Of a stretch of 64,000 bases of DNA, positions 39,592-48,164 are shown in pieces; position 1 is the stretch's first letter, and every line of letters begins with the position of its first letter. The notes below the pieces were generated by a model. It searched no databases, was not told the DNA's origin, and worked only from the letters and a program-made list of their open reading frames with translations. Origin of the DNA: Pseudomonas corrugata (GTDB taxonomy: Bacteria; Pseudomonadota; Gammaproteobacteria; Pseudomonadales; Pseudomonadaceae); contig NZ_LHVK01000008.1 of the NCBI RefSeq assembly GCF_001269905.1, positions 392,526 through 456,525 of the forward strand, read 5' to 3'. Both the position numbers and the translations under genes were made by a program.

Positions 39592-40656
39592 TCAGTCACC
39601 GTCGTTGGCATTGAAGCCCAGTTGGATGCCCAGCGCCTTGGCCAGTTCGCCTTCGTGCAGGCGGTGGACGGCGTTGAGGCTGTCATACAAATCGTTGAGT
39701 TGCTGACGCCCGGCGTCGTCGTTGAGCATCTCGGTCAGCGAACGCTGGGTGCTGGCGAACAGTTTCAACGATGCGTCATAGGCCGCGTCGATCTTGTCGG
39801 CCAAGGGCTTCTGGTCGCTTGGCAACAGACTGCGCAGGCCCTTGTTATCCACGCCGACCCAGACCGTCCTGGCTGCGCTGAGGCTGGCTTCCAGGCCTTG
39901 CAGAGACGACTGGCTGCGCCAGGCATCTGCCTGGAAAGGTTGCGGTACGCCCTTGGTCTGGCGGCCCATCGGGGTGCCGAGTTTCTTCTTCAATGTGTCG
40001 AGAGCGGTGACCTGAACACGTAGCAGGTCGGCGATCGCTTCGTGGGAGTCGGCATAGCGCTGGTTCGGAAACTTGCTCATCTGGGCGAGCATGCCGTCGT
40101 TGGTGTTCCAGCGTGACAGGATCTCTTCGGCCAGCTGTTTCTGGCGTTCACCGATGGCCATCAGCAGTGGGCAGTATCTGGCTTTCTGCGTGCTGTCAGC
40201 CATGTCGATCCTGGCGTCGAACAGCAGGTATTCGTAGGCCGAAAGGCCCTGGACCACAACGCTGGATTTGGCCAAGCCGGCAGCGTCGATCTGCGGCTGG
40301 CTTTCGACCAGTTGCTCGACCTGACGGCCCACCAGGTTCTTCTTGTCCGGCCAGAACTGTACTTGCCAGGCGCGATTGCCCTCGGCCAGCGGACCGATCA
40401 ACAGCGGTTGCAGTTCGGCCCAGGCCTTTTGCGCCTTGAGGAAATCGGCGCGGGCGGTCTCCAGGTTTTCCTTGCCTTGGCAAAACGCCAGGGCGCTGCT
40501 CGCCAGTTGCCGGTCGGCATCGACCCAACGGCTGTAGGTCGGCAGGATCACTTGCTTGGCAATGGCGGCCGAAGTGACTGCTTGCGGGTCCTGCGGCGAG
40601 CAGGCGCCGAGGGCGAGGGCGGCGAGGCTGGTGAACAACAGCTTGGGACGGAACAT
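39592..40656 (-). CDS. Imelysin-family lipoprotein
   Basis: A 354-residue lipoprotein with the lipobox LGAC at about 17-20. The imelysin domain fills most of the sequence and contains LSAYEYLLFD, which resembles the GxHxxE-containing region of the family, but the His is not obvious here. The proteins are helical, periplasmic and thought to act in iron uptake. It is flanked by the di-haem gene upstream and DUF1513 downstream. Confidence 0.92.
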   Translation of the reverse strand: MFRPKLLFTSLAALALGACSPQDPQAVTSAAIAKQVILPTYSRWVDADRQLASSALAFCQGKENLETARADFLKAQKAWAELQPLLIGPLAEGNRAWQVQFWPDKKNLVGRQVEQLVESQPQIDAAGLAKSSVVVQGLSAYEYLLFDARIDMADSTQKARYCPLLMAIGERQKQLAEEILSRWNTNDGMLAQMSKFPNQRYADSHEAIADLLRVQVTALDTLKKKLGTPMGRQTKGVPQPFQADAWRSQSSLQGLEASLSAARTVWVGVDNKGLRSLLPSDQKPLADKIDAAYDASLKLFASTQRSLTEMLNDDAGRQQLNDLYDSLNAVHRLHEGELAKALGIQLGFNANDGD

Positions 40657-40684
40657 GTCGGACTCCCGTTTTCGGAAAAATGAT

Positions 40685-42121
40685 TTAAAGGGAATTCAGG
40701 AAAACCAGCAACGCAGCACGTTGCTCGGCATTGAACGCTAAAACCTGGCGCTGCGCCGCTTGCGCTTCGCCGCCATGCCACAGCACGGCTTCGAGCAGGT
40801 TGCGGGCGCGACCGTCGTGCAGGAACTGGGTGTGGCCGCTGACGGTTTCGGTCAGGCCGATCCCCCACAGCGGCGGTGTCCGCCAGTCACGGCCGCCAGC
40901 CTTGAATTCGCTGCGGTTGTCGGCCAGGCCTTCGCCCATGTCGTGCAACAACAGGTCGGTGTAAGGGCGGATGACCTGGTTCGCCAACTCCGGCTCGGCG
41001 GCGGTGGCGGACGTGGTGTACTTCGGCGTGTGGCAGGACTGGCAACCGGCCTGGAAAAACAGACTCTTGCCGGCCAGTACCTGGGGTGAGTTCACGTCCC
41101 GGCGCGCGGGTACGGCAAGGTTACGGCTATAGAACAGCACCAGCCGCAGGATGTTATCGCTCACCTCCGGTTCGCCGTCCGGTCCATTGCCGTTGGGTGC
41201 GCGCTTGCAATCGATCTGGGCCTCGGTGCAATCGTCGAACGGCCGCAGGCTTGTCGTCAGGCCCATGTCACCGGAAAACGCGTGGACGTTCTGCTGATTG
41301 AGGTTGGGTTGCCCGGCTTTCCAGCCGAAACGTCCCATGACGGTTTTCTGCTGGACATCATCCCAGACCCGGTTCGGTCGGCCGGCGATGCCGTTCTTCT
41401 CCCGTGCCTGGGCCTCGGCGTTCGCCAGGATGGCTTCATCGGGGATGGCTTCCAGCAATCCCAAGCCGATCATTGGCGGCGCGACCCGTGCGGACAAACG
41501 TGTGTCGGGGTGCATCGGGCCGTAGCCCAGTTGGCTGACCTGCAGGCTCGGCTTGCGCAGTTCCACCACCGTGCCGTCCTTGAAACGCACCGGGACAGGT
41601 GTGTATTCAACCCGCACCTTGCCTTCCGGGGCGACGCCGGGTACGGACATATCCTGCAACTGCCCGCCGTAGACCGGCTCCGGCACCACGCCCAGGTGCT
41701 CGATGACCTTGGCGTAGGGCTGCGCATCGGGGATCGACAGGCGCACCAGCATCGATACCGCGTTAGCCGCATCCGGCGCCGGCGGATGGCCGCGACCGTC
41801 CTTGATATGGCAGTTCTGGCAGGCATTGGTATTGAACAGCGGTCCGAGGCCATCCCTGGCGGTGGTGGTCGAGGGTGCGATCACCCAGGGGCTGCGGAAA
41901 AAACTGTTGCCGACGCTGAAGTCCACGCGCCGCGAGGGTGGCAGGTTGGCCGAGGGCAGGGAGAATGCGTTCTGGTCGGTCTTGCGTACCGTCGCGGCGC
42001 CGCCGGACCGGGCTTCACCGGGTTCGGCCTGGGTAAAGCGCGGCGCATCATCGCAGCCACTCAGGCCCATGGCCGTGGCCAGTGCCATGAACAGCGCGCA
42101 TAGAAGAGGCAACGACGGCAT
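40685..42121 (-). CDS. Di-haem oxidoreductase family protein (thiol oxidoreductase-like)
   Basis: A 478-residue secreted lipoprotein (LSGC box near residue 22). Two c-type haem sites are visible, NACQNCHIKDG near residue 105 and AGCQSCHTPKY near residue 365. The family (DUF1111) resembles MauG-like di-haem enzymes; activity is unknown. I start at ATG 42121, 12 codons inside the longest open frame, because it gives a clean signal peptide. It is the first gene of the three-gene imelysin operon. The icmP gene that often precedes it is absent. Confidence 0.9.
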   Translation of the reverse strand: MPSLPLLCALFMALATAMGLSGCDDAPRFTQAEPGEARSGGAATVRKTDQNAFSLPSANLPPSRRVDFSVGNSFFRSPWVIAPSTTTARDGLGPLFNTNACQNCHIKDGRGHPPAPDAANAVSMLVRLSIPDAQPYAKVIEHLGVVPEPVYGGQLQDMSVPGVAPEGKVRVEYTPVPVRFKDGTVVELRKPSLQVSQLGYGPMHPDTRLSARVAPPMIGLGLLEAIPDEAILANAEAQAREKNGIAGRPNRVWDDVQQKTVMGRFGWKAGQPNLNQQNVHAFSGDMGLTTSLRPFDDCTEAQIDCKRAPNGNGPDGEPEVSDNILRLVLFYSRNLAVPARRDVNSPQVLAGKSLFFQAGCQSCHTPKYTTSATAAEPELANQVIRPYTDLLLHDMGEGLADNRSEFKAGGRDWRTPPLWGIGLTETVSGHTQFLHDGRARNLLEAVLWHGGEAQAAQRQVLAFNAEQRAALLVFLNSL

Positions 42122-42180
42122 TGAACATCCTGGAAGACGAGTGAAACGAGGGCGCAAAGTCTAACAGGACGGGGAACTTT

Positions 42181-42197
42181 GAATAAGAGGAATTATC
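42181..42197. promoter_or_regulatory. Weak Fur-box-like palindrome before the di-haem gene
   Basis: GAATAAGAGGAATTATC is partly symmetric (GATAATT.../...TTATTC on the other strand) and lies 60 bases before the operon start. It matches about 10 of 19 Fur consensus positions, so it is a weak candidate only. Confidence 0.25.
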
Positions 42198-42235
42198 GTT
42201 TGGTTTTGCGGCGGCAGTCCTGTCGCCGCAATCCC

Positions 42236-42324
42236 TGCGGGAGCGAGCCTGCTCGCGAGACGATGGTCCCTTCGATGATGATGTCGACTGACACGATCCC
42301 TTCGCGAGCAGGCTTGCTCCCTCA
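42236..42324. repeat. REPIN
   Basis: Inverted REP units (TGCGGGAGCGAGCCTGCTCG and CGAGCAGGCTTGCTCCCTCA) lie between the kinase stop and the di-haem gene. Confidence 0.8.
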
Positions 42325-42361
42325 GTGGTTCTGCGGCGTTCGCGGACCCTTTCGTCATGGC

Positions 42362-43702
42362 TTAAGGCTGGACAATAGCTCCTGGCACCAACGGCAATTC
42401 CAGGCTCGCGATGAAGCCGCCACCGGGATGGTTGGCCAGTACCAGCGCGCCCCCGTGGCGTTCGGCGGCACGGCGGGCGATTGCCAGGCCCAGGCCGTGG
42501 CCGGCGGCAGTCTGGCCCGGTGCGCGATAGAATGGTTCGCCCAACTGGCCCAAATGCTCGGCCTCTACGCCCGGGCCATGATCGCGCACGCTCACAATGA
42601 CTCGTTCGCCCTGGCGCACCGCGCGCATTTCGATGGGTTGCCCGGCGGGATTGAAGCGTTGGGCGTTGCGCAGCAAATTGTCCACCGCTCGCTCGATCAT
42701 GGTCGGCCAACCCTTGAGGGTCAGGTTCGGCTCGGCGTTCAATTGCACGCTTTGCTCGGGTGAGGCCAGTTGCGCGTCTTTTTGCAGGGCGGCCAGCAAG
42801 CCATTGAGGTCCACGTCTTCGGCACTGGCGTTGTCGGCATCGACCCGGGCCAGTACCAGGATTTCACTGATCAACGCTTCCAGGCGGTCGCATTCGCGGG
42901 TCAGGCGCGGCCATAGTGCTTCACGCTCCTGGGGGCCGGCCCGCTCCGCCAGCGCCAGGGCGATGCGCAACCGGGCCAGGGGCGAGCGCAGCTCATGGGA
43001 TACATCCCGCAGCAACTGGCGCTGGCTGCTGATCAGACTTTGCAGGCGCGCGCCCATGCGGTTGAAGTCCGTTGCCAGTACACCGAATTCGTCGCGACGG
43101 TTGGCCAGTTTGGCGAGGCTGTTCTGCTGGTAAGTGGTCTGTCCCAGGTCATGCACGGCACCGCGCAGTCGGTTCAGCGGGCGGGTGATGGAGAAGGTCA
43201 CCAGCAGACTGAACAAGGTCAGCACCACCAGGGCGATCCCCAACGCACTGAGGGGCCAGAGCAGGCTGTCGCGGTGCCAGGCGTCCAGTTCGGGATGGGG
43301 GATGCGGTAGATGAACAGGTAAGTGTCGCCGGTCTTGGCGCTGGTGAACTCGTCGGTCAGGCGCCGCCAGGGCAGGCGGCGGTCGTCGTTGTTCTGCCGT
43401 GCCTCGAAGGCTGCGGCACGCCGTGGAAAGGTTCCGCGCACTACCGGGTCGCCGCTTTCGTTGAGTACCTGGACGTCAATGTGATATTGGCGTTTGCGCT
43501 GTTGCAGGATCTCCTGCGCGGCATCTTCACCCTGGCTTTCGTAGGTTTGCGTCCACTCTTCGGCCAGGGTGTTGAGTCCTGGATGGCGGCTCAGAATCCA
43601 GGCGTCCTGGTTCAGTACATGGCCCAGTAGAATCGAAAGCCCTGCAACCAGCGTGATGGCCAGCCAGAAACTGGCCAGGATGCGCCAGAACAATGAACGC
43701 AC
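42362..43702 (-). CDS. Sensor histidine kinase, CpxA-like
   Basis: A 446-residue membrane kinase. Two membrane helices (about 7-28 and 150-172) flank a periplasmic sensor domain, followed by HAMP, the His-box RDVSHELRSPLARL with phospho-His near 236, and an HATPase domain (NLLRNAQRF, DHGPGV, GHGLGLAI). It is the last gene of a response regulator, CpxP-like protein and kinase cluster. The His-box closely resembles that of CpxA, which senses envelope protein misfolding. The exact signal here is unknown. Confidence 0.9.
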   Translation of the reverse strand: MRSLFWRILASFWLAITLVAGLSILLGHVLNQDAWILSRHPGLNTLAEEWTQTYESQGEDAAQEILQQRKRQYHIDVQVLNESGDPVVRGTFPRRAAAFEARQNNDDRRLPWRRLTDEFTSAKTGDTYLFIYRIPHPELDAWHRDSLLWPLSALGIALVVLTLFSLLVTFSITRPLNRLRGAVHDLGQTTYQQNSLAKLANRRDEFGVLATDFNRMGARLQSLISSQRQLLRDVSHELRSPLARLRIALALAERAGPQEREALWPRLTRECDRLEALISEILVLARVDADNASAEDVDLNGLLAALQKDAQLASPEQSVQLNAEPNLTLKGWPTMIERAVDNLLRNAQRFNPAGQPIEMRAVRQGERVIVSVRDHGPGVEAEHLGQLGEPFYRAPGQTAAGHGLGLAIARRAAERHGGALVLANHPGGGFIASLELPLVPGAIVQP

Positions 43703-43725
43703 GGTAAATCCTCGAAACAGGGAAA

Positions 43726-43750
43726 GCCCAGCGGCGCGGAGCCGCTGGGC
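43726..43750 (-). other. Hairpin between the CpxP-like and kinase genes
   Basis: GCCCAGCGGC/GCCGCTGGGC, a perfect ten-base stem with a five-base loop in the 64-bp gap. With no T run it may act as an mRNA stabiliser or attenuator that raises the ratio of CpxP-like protein to kinase. Confidence 0.5.
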
Positions 43751-43766
43751 GGGGGACGTCAGCGCA

Positions 43767-44204
43767 TTATTGCGCTTTTTGCGGCTGTTGCGCCTTCCAG
43801 GCCTTGAATTCTGCCCACTCGGCGCGACGTTCGGCCTGTTTCTTCTGGATCGCGTCGAACTCTTTCTGCTGCTCAGGCTTCAACAGCCCACGGATCTGGG
43901 CATCGACCTTCTCGTGCCGTGCCTTCATTTCATCCTGCATGGCCTTCTGGTCGGCCGGTGACAGCTTCGCCAAGTATTTCTCGACCAACTCCTGACGTTC
44001 GTGACGCTGCTCGCCCATGATCCGGCGGATCTGCTGGCGTTGTTCGTGGGTCAAGTCCAGTTGGCTGTACGGACCTTTGTCGTGCATCTGGCCGCCGTGA
44101 CGCGGGCCGTCCATCGGTCCCATCGGGCCGGCGCCTTCGGGCATGGCCATCGCGACTGTCGGCAGGGCGGCAGCGAACATCAGAGCGATAAGGGTTTTGC
44201 GCAT
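43767..44204 (-). CDS. Spy/CpxP-family periplasmic protein (LTxxQ motif)
   Basis: A 145-residue secreted protein with a signal peptide (LIALMFAAALPTVAMA). The family LTxxQ-type repeats are seen as LDLTHEQRQQI and LKPEQQKEF. The rest is charged and helical, fitting the Spy/CpxP cradle that binds unfolded proteins and damps the kinase. AAGGAGA precedes the ATG at 44204. It lies between the response regulator and kinase genes, which agrees with a feedback role. Confidence 0.9.
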   Translation of the reverse strand: MRKTLIALMFAAALPTVAMAMPEGAGPMGPMDGPRHGGQMHDKGPYSQLDLTHEQRQQIRRIMGEQRHERQELVEKYLAKLSPADQKAMQDEMKARHEKVDAQIRGLLKPEQQKEFDAIQKKQAERRAEWAEFKAWKAQQPQKAQ

Positions 44205-44286
44205 GGTGTATCTCCTTGTCTCGTTCCCGGTCAGTTCCGGATGAGTGCAGATTACGGAGATCAAGGTCAGCGGCGGTCAGGGGTGG

Positions 44287-44302
44287 GTAAAGCTTGGGTA
44301 AA
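44287..44302. promoter_or_regulatory. CpxR-box-like direct repeat
   Basis: GTAAA-GCTTGG-GTAAA fits the E. coli CpxR consensus GTAAA-N(4-8)-GTAAA. It lies 83 bases upstream of the CpxP-like gene, in the gap after the regulator gene, but points the opposite way from that gene. Confidence 0.5.
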
Positions 44303-44354
44303 GAGGCTTTGGTGCAGACCTGACAAACACCTGATTTCAAGTCGAACCAATACC

Positions 44355-44466
44355 TGTAGGAGCTGCCGAGCGAAGCGAGGCTGCGATCTTTCCCCAGGCA
44401 CTTGGATCGGAGTGAGCCCCCATCCAGATCCAGATCAAGAGATCGCAGGCTTCGCCAGCTCCTACA
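44355..44466. repeat. REPIN of the TGTAGGAGCTG family, overlapping a stop codon
   Basis: Inverted units TGTAGGAGCTGCCGAGCGAA and TTCGCCAGCTCCTACA flank inner arms CTGCGATCT and AGATCGCAG. Its right end overlaps the last codon and stop of the response regulator gene at 44462-44466. Confidence 0.8.
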
Positions 44467-45139
44467 AGCTGTAGTAGTAACCCCGGCTGCGCAACGCCAC
44501 GATGCGCGGGCGGCCGTCGGGATGGGGGCCGATTTTCTTGCGCAGGTTACTCACGTGCATGTCGAGGCTGCGGTCGTACAGGGTCAGCTTGCGGCCCAGG
44601 GCGATCTGCGCCAATTCCTGCTTGTCCAGCGGCTCGCCCGGCTGCTTGAGCAGCGCCTCGAGCAGGCGACTCTCGGACACGGTGAGGGTCTGTTCCTGTT
44701 CATCGATGCTGACCACGCCACGGACCGGGCTGAAGGTCAGGTCGCCCAGTTCGATCTGGCTGGACACCGCCGTTGGATGACTACGGCGCAGCACGGCGCG
44801 CAGGCGCGCGGTTAGTTCCCGTGGGTCGCAGGGTTTGGCCAGGTAATCGTCGGCGCCCAGTTCCAGGCCAAGGATGCGGTCCAGCGGTTCGCCACGGGCC
44901 GAAAGCATCACCACTGGCAGTTCCGGATGGTCGGTGCGCAGTTGCTTGAGCAACTCCAGGCCGCTGCCGTCGGGCAGCATCACATCCAGCACCACCGCCG
45001 CCGGAGCGGTTTCGGCCAGGGCCTTGCGGGCACTCTGGCCATCGTGGCAGGCCCGGACCTGGAAGCCTTCCTGGCCCAGCCAACTGCCGAGGAGCTCACA
45101 CAGCTCCTGGTCATCATCAATCAGTAACAGCTCGCTCAT
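44462..45139 (-). CDS. Response regulator, OmpR family, CpxR-like
   Basis: A 225-residue regulator. The receiver domain begins ELLLIDDDQEL with phospho-acceptor Asp52 in VVLDVMLPDG, and the winged-helix domain ends ALRSRGYYYSL. The CpxP-like and kinase genes follow on the same strand after a REPIN. This order, regulator then CpxP-like then kinase, is also known in P. aeruginosa. The last codon and stop fall within the REPIN. A CpxR-type box in the gap suggests autoregulation of the downstream pair. Confidence 0.9.
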   Translation of the reverse strand: MSELLLIDDDQELCELLGSWLGQEGFQVRACHDGQSARKALAETAPAAVVLDVMLPDGSGLELLKQLRTDHPELPVVMLSARGEPLDRILGLELGADDYLAKPCDPRELTARLRAVLRRSHPTAVSSQIELGDLTFSPVRGVVSIDEQEQTLTVSESRLLEALLKQPGEPLDKQELAQIALGRKLTLYDRSLDMHVSNLRKKIGPHPDGRPRIVALRSRGYYYSL

Positions 45140-45146
45140 GAATCAC

Positions 45147-45557
45147 TCAATTTAGCCATTGCCGACGCTGTCTACGTCCACCGCTGGCAAAGATACCGCA
45201 GAGTAGGGCCAATAGCGCTACTCCGGCACCGATGACGAACCATTGCTGTTGATCGGTCAACAGGCGCGGCAGCGAGCTCGACTGGGCTTCCTTGAGTTGC
45301 AGCTTCAGACGCTGGTTCTCCTGACGCAAGCGGCTTATCAGTGCGGTTTCGCGTTCACTGCTGGCGTTCTGCAATTGTTGGGTCAGTTCTTCACGCAGGC
45401 GCTCACTGTCTTTCAAGCGTTGCTGCAGCTCGGTGATCTGCCCACCTGCGCTCAGGGACAAGGGCGTCGAATGACTGGCCTCGGTGTTTTCTTCGCCATG
45501 GGCGGGAGCCCCGATCGCCAACATGACCCATAACAGGCACAACGGACCTTTGCGCAT
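45147..45557 (-). CDS. Hypothetical protein: signal peptide, coiled coil and C-terminal membrane helix
   Basis: A 136-residue protein. A signal peptide (PLCLLWVMLAIGAPAHG) is followed by a coiled coil (about 40-100, LQQRLKDSERLREELTQQL, RQENQRLKLQLKEAQ) and a membrane helix (QWFVIGAGVALLALLCGIFASGG) with a basic end. This is the layout of the C-terminal half of YgiM-like SH3 proteins without the SH3 domain. It starts at ATG 45557 inside a longer open frame. It lies directly upstream of the CpxR-like gene (7-base gap) and is likely in the same operon. Function is unknown. Confidence 0.75.
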   Translation of the reverse strand: MRKGPLCLLWVMLAIGAPAHGEENTEASHSTPLSLSAGGQITELQQRLKDSERLREELTQQLQNASSERETALISRLRQENQRLKLQLKEAQSSSLPRLLTDQQQWFVIGAGVALLALLCGIFASGGRRQRRQWLN

Positions 45558-45672
45558 TGCCACTCCTGAATTCCAATCGAGACTAGACAGATTAGACAGG
45601 TTGTCGGCAGGCAAACGAGAACAATGAGCAATTGAATGCGATGAGCCCCGGGGGCTCATCGCATTCAAGGAT

Positions 45673-45972
45673 TTACGGCAGGACTTGCTTGAACGGCTTG
45701 ACCACGACATTGGCGTAGACGCCGGCAGTCACGTATGGGTCGGCCTCGGCCCAGGCTTGTGCGGCGACCAGGGACTCGAACTCGGCTACGATCAGGCTGC
45801 CGCTGAAACCGGCGGCACCGGGGTCGTTGCTGTCCACGGCCGGGTGCGGACCGGCCAGCACGATACGACCCTCGGCCTTGAGCTGCTGCAGACGCTCCAG
45901 GTGCTCGGGGCGGGCGGCCAGGCGTTTTTCCAGGGAGTCGGCGACGTCGGTGGCAATAATTGCGTAGAGCAT
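45673..45972 (-). CDS. YciI family protein
   Basis: A 99-residue ferredoxin-fold protein. Its start MLYAIIATD and the [10 protein letters not shown] and SLIVAEFES segments match the YciI family, with conserved His and Asp. Homologues are dimeric and of uncertain, perhaps enzymatic, function. GAGGA precedes the ATG, and the start lies one base beyond the septation-protein stop, so the two are co-translated. The pairing of yciI with yciB is common. Confidence 0.94.
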   Translation of the reverse strand: MLYAIIATDVADSLEKRLAARPEHLERLQQLKAEGRIVLAGPHPAVDSNDPGAAGFSGSLIVAEFESLVAAQAWAEADPYVTAGVYANVVVKPFKQVLP

Positions 45973-45973
45973 G

Positions 45974-46570
45974 TCAGTCCTCGGTTTTTTGCGTGGGGGT
46001 GTCGGCATCGTGCAGATGACGGGACAGGTAGATGCCCTGGCCGATCAGGAATAGCAGCGTCATGCCCAGGCTGCCGAAGACCTTGAAGTCGACCCAGTAG
46101 TCCTGGAACGTGAACGCGACGAACAGGTTGGCGCCGCCGCAGAACAGGAAGAAGGCGATCCAGGCGATGTTCAGGCGGGTCCAGATCACGTCCGGCAGGC
46201 TGACGGCATGGCCCATGATGCGTTTGATCAGCAGACTGTCGCCGATGAAATGACTGCCGATAAAGGCCAGGGCGAACAGCCAGTTGACCACTGGCGCTTT
46301 CCATTTGAGGAAGGTGTCGCTGTGGAAGGCCAGGGTCAGGCTACCGAACACAAGACAGGCGATCAGGGTCAGCCACTGGCTTTTCTCCAGCTTGCGCTGG
46401 GAGATGAACAACGCTCCGTAGACCACCAGGGAACTGATGATGAGCACCGCGGTGGCGCTGTAGATACCGCCTACAGTCAGGGACTGACCGGCAATGTCGA
46501 CGGTGCGTGGGTCAAGTTTATAGGTGATGAAAAACAGCAGAAGCGGGATGAAGTCGATGAATTGTTTCAC
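45974..46570 (-). CDS. Septation protein A / intracellular septation protein YciB
   Basis: A 198-residue inner-membrane protein with five to six helices. The start is a GTG at 46570 giving [14 protein letters not shown], the conserved family N-terminus; the longer open frame upstream is a run-through. IspZ/YciB proteins affect cell division and envelope synthesis. The gene is divergent from the PHP-domain gene and leads into the YciI gene. Confidence 0.93.
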   Translation of the reverse strand: MKQFIDFIPLLLFFITYKLDPRTVDIAGQSLTVGGIYSATAVLIISSLVVYGALFISQRKLEKSQWLTLIACLVFGSLTLAFHSDTFLKWKAPVVNWLFALAFIGSHFIGDSLLIKRIMGHAVSLPDVIWTRLNIAWIAFFLFCGGANLFVAFTFQDYWVDFKVFGSLGMTLLFLIGQGIYLSRHLHDADTPTQKTED

Positions 46571-46657
46571 AATGGCAGCCAGAAGCAGGATGTGACGGCA
46601 TAATAACAAACATCCTTGGCCGCGATAGGGCCAGCTGATTTGAGGTAACACACCCCC

Positions 46658-47521
46658 GTGAATGTTGATTTGCACTGCCATAGCACGGCCTCCGATGGCG
46701 CCCTGGCGCCTGCGATTGTGGTGGCGCGGGCGTTCGAGCACGGCGTGCGAGTCCTGGCCCTGACCGATCATGACACCCTCGAAGGCCTCGACGAGGCCCG
46801 CAATACGGCGACGGCGTTGGGCATGCAACTGATCAACGGCGTCGAATTGTCCTGCACCTGGGGCGGGGCGACCATCCATGTGCTGGGCTACGGTTTCGAT
46901 GTCGACGCGCCGCCGCTGGTCCAGGCCATCGCCCAATTGCGCGACGGTCGCTGGCTGCGTGCCGAGGAGATCAGCCGCAAACTGGCCCTCAAGGGCATGC
47001 CCGGGGCGCTGGAGGGTGCCCGGCAGATCCAGCAGGAGCTGGGTGACAGCGGTAACGCACCGGCACGGCCGCACTTCGCCGACTGGATGGTGCGCGAAGG
47101 TTTCGTCAAGGACCGTGCCGAAGCGTTCCGCAAATGGCTGGGGGCCGGCAAGCTAGGGGATGTCAAGCAGCATTGGCCCTCCCTGGAACAGACGGTTGAA
47201 ACCCTGCGGGCCTCGGGGGCCTGGGTCAGCCTGGCGCATCCGTGGCACTATGATTTCACCCGAAGCAAACGTCGCCGCCTTATAGCCGACTATATTCAAG
47301 CAGGGGGCCACGCCATTGAGGTGGTCAATGGCCATCAGCCGGCAGAGCAGGTCGGCAGTCTGGCGATTCTGGCCCGGGAGTTTGGCCTGCTGGTCACCGC
47401 CGGCAGTGATTTCCATGGCCCAGGAGGCTGGTCCGAGATCGGCGAATACCGTCCGTTACCCGAAGATCTGCCACCGCTTTGGTGTAGATTCAAACATGAA
47501 CTTGTTACCGACGCCGTCTGA
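46658..47521 (+). CDS. rnm: PHP-domain phosphoesterase, RNase AM (YciV/TrpH)
   Basis: A 287-residue PHP metal-dependent phosphoesterase. Metal-binding motifs are His6/His8 in DLHCHS, LTDHDT near residue 36, AHPWHY near 193 and SDFHG near 250. E. coli YciV (RNase AM) trims 5' ends of rRNA and acts on 3',5'-nucleotides. The start is a GTG at 46658 with TGAGGT upstream. It overlaps nothing and is followed by the YciO gene 14 bases later. Confidence 0.92.
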   Translation: MNVDLHCHSTASDGALAPAIVVARAFEHGVRVLALTDHDTLEGLDEARNTATALGMQLINGVELSCTWGGATIHVLGYGFDVDAPPLVQAIAQLRDGRWLRAEEISRKLALKGMPGALEGARQIQQELGDSGNAPARPHFADWMVREGFVKDRAEAFRKWLGAGKLGDVKQHWPSLEQTVETLRASGAWVSLAHPWHYDFTRSKRRRLIADYIQAGGHAIEVVNGHQPAEQVGSLAILAREFGLLVTAGSDFHGPGGWSEIGEYRPLPEDLPPLWCRFKHELVTDAV

Positions 47522-47534
47522 ACAGGTAGAACAC

Positions 47535-48164
47535 GTGAGTCAATTTTTCCAGATTCATCCGGAAAACCCGCAAGCGCGCCTGATCAAACAGGCGGTGGAA
47601 ATCATTCGTGGTGGCGGCGTGGTGGTCTATCCCACCGATTCCTCCTACGCCATCGGCTGCCAGATCGGCGACAAGAATGCCGTGGAACGGGTCAGACGCC
47701 TGCGTCAGTTGGACGACAAGCACAACTTTGCACTGATTTGCAGTGACTTGTCGCAGCTGGGCCTGTTTGCCAAGATCGACACTGGCACCTTCCGGCTGCT
47801 CAAGGCCCATTTACCCGGCCCTTACACCTTTATTCTCAATGCCACCCGCGAAGTGCCGCGATTGTTGCTGCACCCGAAGAAACGCACCATTGGCCTGCGG
47901 GTGCCGAGCCATCCGATTGCCTTGGCGCTGCTGGCGGAACTGGGTGAGCCGTTGATGAGCGTGACGCTGATCATGCCCGGCGAAACCGATCCCCTGACCG
48001 ATCCCTACGAAATGCGCCAGTTGCTCGAACATCAGGTCGACCTGATCATCGACGGTGGTTACGGCGGCATGAAGGCCTCCACCGTGATCAACCTGGCCGA
48101 CGGCGAGCCGCAGGTGGTGCGCGTCGGTTGTGGCGATCCGGCGCCGTTCCTGGTCGAGGCCTGA
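47535..48164 (+). CDS. L-threonylcarbamoyladenylate synthase family protein (YciO)
   Basis: A 209-residue YrdC/Sua5-like protein of the YciO branch. The family starts MSQFFQIHPENPQ; here this is a GTG at 47535, preferred over an ATG 13 codons upstream inside the previous gene. The binding site includes VVYPTDSSYAIGC and the KRTIGLRVPSHP region. YrdC makes threonylcarbamoyl-AMP for tRNA t6A, but YciO itself is not proven to do so. It sits between the RNase AM gene and scpA. Confidence 0.92.
   Translation: MSQFFQIHPENPQARLIKQAVEIIRGGGVVVYPTDSSYAIGCQIGDKNAVERVRRLRQLDDKHNFALICSDLSQLGLFAKIDTGTFRLLKAHLPGPYTFILNATREVPRLLLHPKKRTIGLRVPSHPIALALLAELGEPLMSVTLIMPGETDPLTDPYEMRQLLEHQVDLIIDGGYGGMKASTVINLADGEPQVVRVGCGDPAPFLVEA

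Noticed and set aside
45974..47074. Longer start for the septation protein (366 codons)
   Set aside because: The extra N-terminal part is antisense to the PHP-domain gene; the family N-terminus begins at the GTG at 46570.
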